Both the position numbers and the translations under genes were made by a program. The notes under the pieces are model-generated. The model made no database searches. It was given only the letters and a program-made list of their open reading frames with translations, and was not told the DNA's origin. Shown piece after piece: positions 5,991-11,793 of a DNA stretch of 11,793 nucleotides. Location: assembly GCA_038323965.1 (NCBI GenBank), contig JBBQHM010000066.1, forward strand, positions 1-11,793. The letters run 5' to 3'. The first letter of the stretch is position 1. The number at the start of each line of letters is the position of its first letter. This DNA is from JBBQHM01 sp038323965. GTDB taxonomy: Bacteria; Verrucomicrobiota; Verrucomicrobiia; Chthoniobacterales; UBA10450.

Positions 5991-8303
5991 CTAGAACTTG
6001 TAATCAACCTCCGCCCCGACAGTGCGCGGCTGAATCGGGGTGCCTTTTAAGTGGTCGATGGTTCCAGTCAAGGTCGGAAATGCGTCGATATTCTGATAGG
6101 CACGCTCGTCAGTCACGTTCTTGACGAAGACGCGAACCGTCCAGCGATCGTTGGAGATATCGGCATTCAAGTCCAGCGCGGCATAACTATCCAGGCGAAA
6201 ATCCTGGCCAGCCGTAGGGGTGGATCTTCTTTCGCCCACGATGCGAACGCCTGCTCCGACGTGACCGTTCCATCCTGGCGTTTGGGGAGCAGTTCCAGCC
6301 ACAACCGTCTTTCCGTCTTTCCCGCTGAGAGCGACCGCTTCGCTATGTGCTCCCCAAAGCGGAAAATTGTAGTCTGCCGTGATCGCGCCTTGCCATTGTG
6401 GGATGTTCGGAAGACGGTCGCCAGCTTTGGCACCGAGGCTAGGCGCGTCATTGTCGAACGTAGAGTCAGTATAAGAGCCGTTAAGACCGAGTCGGAGGCC
6501 GGTGAAGGGCATAAATGCAGTCGACAACTCGACGCCATTGCTCGTCGCTTGCCCGCCGTTGGCCAGCACTCCAATATTGTTGACGACGGCGGGGATTTGA
6601 ATGTTGGTCCACTCGAGGTGATATCCTGTGATATCGAAAAGTATCCGATGATTGAGGTATTCCGACTTCAGTCCGGCTTCGTAGCTAAGAAGGGTTGAGG
6701 AGTCTACTGAAGGTGGCACGCCGGGTAGTGCAACGTTTGGTCCGCCCGGCTGATATCCGCTCGCGATGCGCGCATAGAGCAGGCCGTCTTTCCACAGTTT
6801 AGCTTCGGGGGTCACCATGAAATTGAAGATGCTCTCCTTGGAACTACCTGGCGTTATGCCGATCGGGATAACCGCACCGGCATTGAAATTCTGGGAGAAA
6901 GTCTGGTCATTATGCGAATACCGGAGGCCCGCGCCCAAGCTGAACCAGTGGGTGAACTTATAGGTAGCATTCGCGAAGACGGCTTCTTCTTCGTAAGTGC
7001 TCGGAAGGGCAATATCGGCCAAAAGCGCTAAACCGGGATACGGCGCGCCGTTCAGTTGATTCAGGGTTAGGAACTGAGTCTGGTTCCCATCCTCATAGGT
7101 GTAGAACCCGCCGAGTTGCCAGAGGAACGGGCCGTCTGCCTTCGATGTCAGACGAAGTTCCTGAGTGAACTTTTGCAAGGTCAGTCCCAAGTCGAAACCA
7201 GAAAGCCCTGCGGGCCCCGCTCCGATAAGCAGCGGATACTGCCCGAAAGACCGTGTCACGTCCAAACCTGATTTGGTGGTGATGTCGGCATAAGAGCTGG
7301 CGGAGGTGATAGTCGCCCAGCCCAGGTTCCAATCCACCGTCAACGCGATAAGACCGATGTCTTTCTTAAATGGCTCGGCAACGTCGACTCGATTTTTTAA
7401 GTCACCGTAAACGGGACGCTCGGTTACCGGGTCGAGTTCGACGACGGCATTATTGTCGCTCTCGATCCTCTGCCCGAACGCGCTGAGCCGAACGGTGATC
7501 GCGTCGATTGGTTTCCACAAAAGGACGATGTGACCAGTCTCTTGAGTGGCGTCGTTGATGCCCTCGGCACCGTTCGCGACATTGTCGATGAAGCCGGGGA
7601 GTTCGTTACGTGCAAAGCTCACGCGCACCGCGAGCTTGTCCACCACGAGCGGTATGTTGGCGGTAGCGTGCACATCCCAGCCCGGCTCATCTGCGTTCTC
7701 AGTCCCACTCAAGCCGCCACCGACGTGAAATTCGCGGGTCCCGAGCGACGGATCCACGGTGACATACTTGATCAAGCCCCCGATGGAATTTGCACCGTAG
7801 AGCGTGCCCTGTGGTCCGCGCAGAACTTCGACACGGCGAATATCGTAGGGCAGCAGGTCCAGCTGGAAGGCAACGGCAGTCTGATACAGACCGCTCGAAC
7901 CGACGGGGGTTTCGTCGATGTACGTGCCCACAGTACTGCCGCTGGAAAGCGCAGTGATACCGCGCAAGGCGATCGTAACTCTCCCGGGCGCGCCGACGGA
8001 GTTAACCTGCAGGCTCGGGATGTAAGCCGCGTAATCCGCCAGATCAGTCGCGTGTAGATTTGTCAGCTCCACGTCGTCGAAGGCGGTGATCGACGCCGGC
8101 ACTTCACGAACATCTTCTTCGCGCTTGTTCGCAGTCACCATCACGCGGTCCACGGTAGCTTCGCCCGCATTGGCTGTAGCGGCTGGGGTTGGCGTTGGCT
8201 CGGACGGCTGCAGCGCGGCCTGCGCACGCACGGTGGATGGCAAAAAGAGTGACAAGCTTCCCACCGCGATTAATGACAACGTGAATGATTTCAGTGTTTT
8301 CAT
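5991..8303 (-). CDS. TonB-dependent outer-membrane receptor
   Basis: The 770-residue product has a Sec signal peptide (MKTLKSFTLSLIAVGSLSLF..., cleavage near VRAQA). A Pro/Thr-rich linker follows, then a TonB-box-like stretch (TVDRVMVTANKREE). The plug domain shows VPASITAFDD, VTIALRGI and the highly conserved IRRVEVLRGPQGTLYGANSI-type motif. The rest is a 22-strand-type beta-barrel that ends in a terminal aromatic (VGAEVDYKF), as required for outer-membrane insertion. Such receptors import scarce or bulky solutes using proton-motive force passed by TonB. It resembles the general receptors common in Sphingomonadales and Xanthomonadales. There is no siderophore- or B12-specific feature that I can see. 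Its position between a peptide transporter and a DUF1611 gene suggests peptides or acylated amino acids as the substrate; this is inference. A candidate promoter lies just upstream, so it may be transcribed both from the operon and independently. Confidence 0.93.
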   Translation of the reverse strand: MKTLKSFTLSLIAVGSLSLFLPSTVRAQAALQPSEPTPTPAATANAGEATVDRVMVTANKREEDVREVPASITAFDDVELTNLHATDLADYAAYIPSLQVNSVGAPGRVTIALRGITALSSGSTVGTYIDETPVGSSGLYQTAVAFQLDLLPYDIRRVEVLRGPQGTLYGANSIGGLIKYVTVDPSLGTREFHVGGGLSGTENADEPGWDVHATANIPLVVDKLAVRVSFARNELPGFIDNVANGAEGINDATQETGHIVLLWKPIDAITVRLSAFGQRIESDNNAVVELDPVTERPVYGDLKNRVDVAEPFKKDIGLIALTVDWNLGWATITSASSYADITTKSGLDVTRSFGQYPLLIGAGPAGLSGFDLGLTLQKFTQELRLTSKADGPFLWQLGGFYTYEDGNQTQFLTLNQLNGAPYPGLALLADIALPSTYEEEAVFANATYKFTHWFSLGAGLRYSHNDQTFSQNFNAGAVIPIGITPGSSKESIFNFMVTPEAKLWKDGLLYARIASGYQPGGPNVALPGVPPSVDSSTLLSYEAGLKSEYLNHRILFDITGYHLEWTNIQIPAVVNNIGVLANGGQATSNGVELSTAFMPFTGLRLGLNGSYTDSTFDNDAPSLGAKAGDRLPNIPQWQGAITADYNFPLWGAHSEAVALSGKDGKTVVAGTAPQTPGWNGHVGAGVRIVGERRSTPTAGQDFRLDSYAALDLNADISNDRWTVRVFVKNVTDERAYQNIDAFPTLTGTIDHLKGTPIQPRTVGAEVDYKF

Positions 8304-8327
8304 GAGATTAAATGATGCTTCAGTCGG

Positions 8328-8345
8328 CCCTTGGTTCCCAAAGGG
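8328..8345 (-). promoter_or_regulatory. Imperfect hairpin / possible operator ahead of the receptor gene
   Basis: On the minus strand, CCCTT-T-GG, a GAA loop and CC-AAGGG form a seven-pair hairpin with one bulged T. No T-run follows, so it is not an intrinsic terminator. It overlaps the expected start of the transcript from the candidate promoter at 8349-8376, so it could be a 5'-end stabilising hairpin or a repressor site. Evidence is limited to the symmetry. Confidence 0.3.
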
Positions 8346-8348
8346 GCG

Positions 8349-8376
8349 ATAATGAGCCTGTTCGGAGAATCGTCAA
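8349..8376 (-). promoter_or_regulatory. Candidate sigma70-type promoter for the TonB receptor gene
   Basis: On the minus strand TTGACG (8376-8371, five of six to TTGACA) is followed after 16 bases by CATTAT (8354-8349, four of six to TATAAT). It lies in the only sizeable gap (106 bases) within the minus-strand gene run, about 45 bases upstream of the receptor ATG. The consensus used is that of E. coli and may not be exact for this organism. Confidence 0.4.
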
Positions 8377-8409
8377 TCCCAATTAGAGAATTATTTCCTA
8401 GACCGCTGA

Positions 8410-9708
8410 TTAGGAGCTTTTCCGGGATTTCACCGCGAGGGATTCGTGGCGCCGAATCGGCCCATCGAGCAGCCAAAGCAGCGCGGCCGCCGTGATGGCG
8501 AGAGCCGTTAAAACGAGGAAGAACCCGCTGTGGCTGGCACGACTCCAGAGCGTGCCGACGATTCCCGCAAGCATGCTGCCGCCAAAGACCGCGAGAAACC
8601 ATGCCGCTAACGTCGTCGCTCGCATTTGCGGCGGCGCCAGACGCGCAAACAAACCAAGGCCTGTCGGCAGAATGTAAAGCTCGCCCAGAGTCAAAATCAC
8701 AAAGAATAAAACGAGCCAAGGCCAGTTCGCTCGACCTGGCGCGGTAGCAGTGGAGACGACGGCGAGCATCAGGTAGGAAGCCGCCACGATGAGCGCGCCG
8801 ATCGCCATCTTGCGCGCCGGCGATGTCTCGTTTCCGGCATCGGCGCGTCTGCGCCAGTACCAAAGCAATGGCGGCGTAAGCGTGATGACGAGCAACGGAT
8901 TCAGCGATTGAAACCAAGTCATCGGGATGACGAAATTGTGCACTCCGCGCTCGACGTTGATATCGGTCCAGAGCGGGATCGTATTGCCGACCTGCTCGTA
9001 GGCGCCGCGGAAAATCGTCGCGGCGATTCCCACTCCCAGGAGCAACAGCCAGAGCTTCGCATAGCTCTCGTTAACTTGGGCGTCCGGTGACCTCGCTCCT
9101 TTAGCGTGTGACGCAGCGCTTGCCGGCAAATAGCGTTGCCCCATCAAATAGATGACGAGTCCGGCAAACATCCCCACGCCCGCGGCGCCGAAGCCGTAGT
9201 GCCAGCCGTATAGTTCCCCGAGTGTTCCACAAACGAGTGGCGCGATGAAGCCGCCCAGGTTTAAGCCGACGTAATAGATGTTATACGCGCGCAGACGCCG
9301 GGGGTCATCGACGTGATAAAGCCCGTCGATTTGACTGGGCAAGCTCGGCAGGAACAAACCGTTCCCCAGCGCGATCGTCGCCAGCGCCACGTAGAACAAC
9401 GGCGGGAACGTCATCAGAAAATGACCGATCGCCATCGCGGTCGCGCCGATTATTACGGCTCGACGTTTACCGAGCCAGCGATCCGCGATCACACCGCCGA
9501 CGATCGGGGTGAAGAAAGCCATCGCGGTGTAACTACCGTAAATGAAGGACGACTTCTCCTGCGTGAAAAGCAGTTGCTTGGTCATGTAATAGACCAGCAG
9601 CGTGCGCATCCCGTAGTAGGAAAACATCTCCCACATCTCGGTGAGAAACAGGATGGTGAGGCCACGCGGCTGGCCAAACCAGGTCTTGTCCGGCGCCGCC
9701 GTCGTCAT
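8410..9708 (-). CDS. POT/PTR2-family proton-coupled peptide transporter
   Basis: POT proteins (DtpA/DtpT type) are inner-membrane major-facilitator symporters that bring in di- and tripeptides with protons. Hallmarks visible are the first helix TEMWEMFSYYGMRTLLVYYM (residues 23-42), the loop GGVIADRWLGKRRA (71-84) and the signature YYVGLNLGGF (145-154), which matches FYxxINxG. Repeated hydrophobic segments run to the end, giving about twelve helices in 432 residues, slightly shorter than the usual 450-500. The ExxERFxYY motif of helix 1, involved in proton coupling, reads E24-M-W-E27-M28-F-S-Y-Y: the arginine is replaced by methionine. The start codon overlaps the stop of the epimerase gene by four bases (ATGA), so the two are translationally coupled. 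Genomic context suggests peptides with D-residues as cargo; the sequence does not show this. Confidence 0.9.
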   Translation of the reverse strand: MTTAAPDKTWFGQPRGLTILFLTEMWEMFSYYGMRTLLVYYMTKQLLFTQEKSSFIYGSYTAMAFFTPIVGGVIADRWLGKRRAVIIGATAMAIGHFLMTFPPLFYVALATIALGNGLFLPSLPSQIDGLYHVDDPRRLRAYNIYYVGLNLGGFIAPLVCGTLGELYGWHYGFGAAGVGMFAGLVIYLMGQRYLPASAASHAKGARSPDAQVNESYAKLWLLLLGVGIAATIFRGAYEQVGNTIPLWTDINVERGVHNFVIPMTWFQSLNPLLVITLTPPLLWYWRRRADAGNETSPARKMAIGALIVAASYLMLAVVSTATAPGRANWPWLVLFFVILTLGELYILPTGLGLFARLAPPQMRATTLAAWFLAVFGGSMLAGIVGTLWSRASHSGFFLVLTALAITAAALLWLLDGPIRRHESLAVKSRKSS

Positions 9709-10727
9709 GGCGCCAAGCGCCGCGCAGATCCCCAGACGTAGTCATCGCTGCGGATACGGCCATCTTCGTAAACGACCGATGGAGTGCGGTCGCTGACGAG
9801 AAAGACCGGCCCGTCGAGGTCGACGATGTCGCAGTGTTGGCCGAGGACGAATGCCGGCGCCATTGCCAGGCTGGTGCCAACCATGTTGCCGACCATCACC
9901 TTCATACCGAGGGCGCGGGCACGCTCGGCAATCAGCAGTCCTTCAGTGAGACCGCCGCACTTATCGAGCTTGATATTCACGACGTCGAAGCGACCGACCA
10001 GCGCCTCGACTTCATTCAAACCTTGCACGCTTTCGTCGGCCGCAATCGGAACGAGATGCTCAACGCCATCGAGCTCCGATTCGTGGCCGCGCTTACAAGG
10101 TTGTTCGAGCAACGAAACGCGCGACTCGACGAGCGCGGGCAGCAGCCGCTCGATCGTCGCGCGAACGTAACTTTGATTCGCATCGACACCGAGCCAGACA
10201 TCCGGTCGCGCGGCACGCACCGCGCGGATTCGCTCGATGTCGTTGTCCGTCTCGCCGCTAAGTTTGAGTTTGATCGCGCGTGCGTGGGTTAATTCTTTCG
10301 CCCCTTCGACCGTCACCGGCAGGTCTTCCGCTCCGAGCGTGAAGGTGGTGAGCAACGGACGCGGCGCGTCGATTCCAGCGAGTTGCCAAACGGGGGCGCC
10401 AGCACGTTGTGACTCGAGTTCCCACAACGCGCAGTCGAGAGCGTTGCGCGCTCCACCGGCCGGCCACAGGGTCTGCAACTCCTCGCGCGTCAGGCCGCTC
10501 TCGATCGCGTCGCGCTGCGCCTCGATCCGCGCCACCATTCCCTCGGGCTCGTCGCCCAGATAATATACGCCCGCCCCTTCACCACGACCTTCATGCGCAC
10601 CGTCCCGCAAGGTGACCACAGTTATCGGGACATCTTCAAACGTGTAACCGGCGATACGAAACGGTTTGCTGAACCTCACCCTTTCGTTGCGGACTTCGAG
10701 CGTGATTCGCGACGCAGGAGAGCTCAT
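9705..10727 (-). CDS. dgcA: Enolase-superfamily dipeptide epimerase / N-acetyl-D-glutamate racemase (DgcA-like)
   Basis: Members of this muconate-lactonizing-enzyme subgroup epimerise the alpha carbon of L-Ala-D-Glu-type dipeptides or racemise N-acetylglutamate. The 340-residue protein carries the whole active-site set: K153-L-K155 on barrel strand 2, metal ligands D182 (VDANQS), E208 (LLEQP) and D231 (AADES), and a second catalytic lysine in K253-L-D-K256 followed by CGG. D303-L-D305 near strand 8 contacts the substrate amino group in dipeptide epimerases. The N-terminal capping domain (1-125) begins ITLEVRNERVRFSKPFRI. Soluble, cytosolic. It starts 19 bases after the upstream hydrolase, has no evident Shine-Dalgarno, and overlaps the transporter gene by four bases. 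The fold and chemistry are secure. Whether the true substrate is a dipeptide or N-acetyl-Glu cannot be read from sequence; the nearby DUF1611 gene favours the latter and the peptide transporter the former. The symbol is tentative. Confidence 0.85.
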   Translation of the reverse strand: MSSPASRITLEVRNERVRFSKPFRIAGYTFEDVPITVVTLRDGAHEGRGEGAGVYYLGDEPEGMVARIEAQRDAIESGLTREELQTLWPAGGARNALDCALWELESQRAGAPVWQLAGIDAPRPLLTTFTLGAEDLPVTVEGAKELTHARAIKLKLSGETDNDIERIRAVRAARPDVWLGVDANQSYVRATIERLLPALVESRVSLLEQPCKRGHESELDGVEHLVPIAADESVQGLNEVEALVGRFDVVNIKLDKCGGLTEGLLIAERARALGMKVMVGNMVGTSLAMAPAFVLGQHCDIVDLDGPVFLVSDRTPSVVYEDGRIRSDDYVWGSARRLAP

Positions 10728-10746
10728 GAAGTTTCAAAAAAGACGA

Positions 10747-11793
10747 TCAGTAATTCGCGGTGTAGCCAAAGACGTGGAACACACCGCCGACGTAGAGCAC
10801 GACCAGAAACGAGATCGCCAGCACCACGCTCCAGAGTTTCGCCAGCTTGCGACGATCGCTCCGCAGCACCACCGCCGCGTTCCAGAGTCCGATCACGGCC
10901 GCAACGACACACCCGACGAACGCAAGCAGGCGCAGCGCGATGATAACCCCGTCCATGCCTGGCACGGCCCACTTCAAATCGCCAGCGACTAAGAACACGA
11001 AGATTGTAATGGCGAGCGTCGTCGCGAGGGCGACCAGCGATGCGATTCGCACCAGGCGATGCGCCTTCGCGTCCTTCCCGTTTAATCCATAGGCGACGCC
11101 GTAACGCCGGCGGATGAGGGCAGAAAACGGCCACGCCAGGACCGTCAGGGCGAGCGCGGCCAGCGCCGCTACCCACAGCGGCAGTAACCATCCGGATGAC
11201 CACCACCAAGGGACCGGCTCGAAGATCATGAATGGATAACTGTCGTAGCCAAACCGCGTGACCCGACCGTTCTCCACCTTCGCTGCGACCCGATCGCCAC
11301 CGGCGACGTTGCGCCAGACGAACGGTGCGATTTCGAGCCATTTCTTCGGCTGCTCATCACCACCTTTCAATGCCGGAATGGTGATCGCGCCGTCGGCGCT
11401 GGCGGTCACGTGGATCTGGCCGAACAGACTCAGCAGGGCTAGAAAGTTTGTACGCGAGCCGCGGCTCAAGTTGTAGCGCCCCGCCATCAGCTGCGCGTGC
11501 GCTTTCGCAGTGTTGGCGTCGACCTTCCCTTCCGGCAGCGGGCCAGGGAAGTAGCGTTCCATGAATTGCTGAAAGACAATCGTGCGGATCGGATGAGCGG
11601 CGCCTTCTTTGCCGGCGCTGTTCATAGAGATGAAAATGCCCGTGCCGTCATCCGGCAGCAGGTTCAGATCGCTGTGGAACCACTCGAGGTCGCCGGCGTG
11701 CGAGATGACGCGACGGCCGTCGATATTACTCTCGTAGAAACCGAGCAACATTCGGTTCAGCGGCGGGATCATCGTATTCGCAGTCGTGTGCAT
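10747..11793 (-). CDS. CubicO/beta-lactamase-class serine hydrolase, C-terminal part with four membrane helices (5' partial)
   Basis: The frame is open to the window edge and begins in the middle of a domain, so the ATG at 11793 is very probably internal. Residues 27-60 (GRRVISHAGDLEWFHSDLNL, then LPDDGTGIFISMNSAG) contain the third catalytic motif (H32-A-G34) of class C beta-lactamase-like hydrolases. The SxxK and YxN motifs must lie outside the window. A beta-rich linker domain spans 100-195, then hydrophobic helices lie at about 202-222, 248-270, 280-310 and 319-340, which would anchor the enzyme in the inner membrane with the catalytic domain outside. Proteins of this build are often annotated simply as serine hydrolases; related enzymes cleave peptides at D-residues or esters. 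It is the most upstream visible member of the minus-strand run, 19 bases before the epimerase gene. Confidence 0.85.
   Translation of the reverse strand: MHTTANTMIPPLNRMLLGFYESNIDGRRVISHAGDLEWFHSDLNLLPDDGTGIFISMNSAGKEGAAHPIRTIVFQQFMERYFPGPLPEGKVDANTAKAHAQLMAGRYNLSRGSRTNFLALLSLFGQIHVTASADGAITIPALKGGDEQPKKWLEIAPFVWRNVAGGDRVAAKVENGRVTRFGYDSYPFMIFEPVPWWWSSGWLLPLWVAALAALALTVLAWPFSALIRRRYGVAYGLNGKDAKAHRLVRIASLVALATTLAITIFVFLVAGDLKWAVPGMDGVIIALRLLAFVGCVVAAVIGLWNAAVVLRSDRRKLAKLWSVVLAISFLVVLYVGGVFHVFGYTANY

Noticed and set aside
6051..6698. 215-codon open frame on the plus strand
   Set aside because: It is antisense to the C-terminal barrel of the TonB receptor, which is clearly real; no domain-like features.
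7530..8057. 175-codon open frame on the plus strand
   Set aside because: Antisense shadow of the receptor plug region, where the minus strand carries VEVLRGPQGTLYG.

Overview
The window reads as a Gram-negative chromosome: it carries a TonB-dependent outer-membrane receptor, predicted lipoproteins, a periplasmic-type SCO copper protein and weak or absent Shine-Dalgarno sequences in front of several genes. The gene flavour (DUF1622, CusF/SCO fusion, POT peptide transporter, CubicO hydrolases) would fit a soil Verrucomicrobiota, possibly Spartobacteria/Chthoniobacterales, but that is an impression and not a demonstrated placement.

The left part (1-2700, plus strand) holds the end of a copper-binding/SCO1-type protein, a tiny lipoprotein, a DUF1622 membrane protein and a rhodanese-type lipoprotein (each interrupted by one frameshift), and the first third of a glucose-6-phosphate dehydrogenase gene (zwf) that stops abruptly near 2611. 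Positions 2700-3340 look like a recombination scar. A fragment of a tyrosine-recombinase gene is followed by a tract of TAGC motifs spaced at helical-turn intervals. Next comes the 5' half of a tRNA-Thr(UGU) gene on the minus strand that ends at its anticodon stem.

The right part (3336-11793) is a run of six minus-strand genes that are tightly spaced or overlapping. In transcription order they are: a serine hydrolase of the beta-lactamase/CubicO class with four C-terminal membrane helices (5' end outside the window), an enolase-superfamily dipeptide epimerase / N-acetylglutamate racemase (DgcA type), a POT-family peptide transporter, a TonB-dependent receptor, a DUF1611 protein (DgcN type) and a second CubicO hydrolase. 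The last is broken by frameshifts and an internal stop.

The inferred joint role of the right-hand cluster is scavenging of peptides that contain D-amino acids, most plausibly D-glutamate peptides from peptidoglycan. In this model the receptor brings peptides across the outer membrane, periplasmic serine hydrolases trim them, the POT protein carries di/tripeptides inward, and the epimerase plus the DUF1611 protein turn the D-Glu stereocentre into a usable L form. The five genes upstream of the broken hydrolase are open throughout the window, while most genes left of about 4500 are damaged. That could be real decay next to an integration site, indel errors in the assembly, or both.
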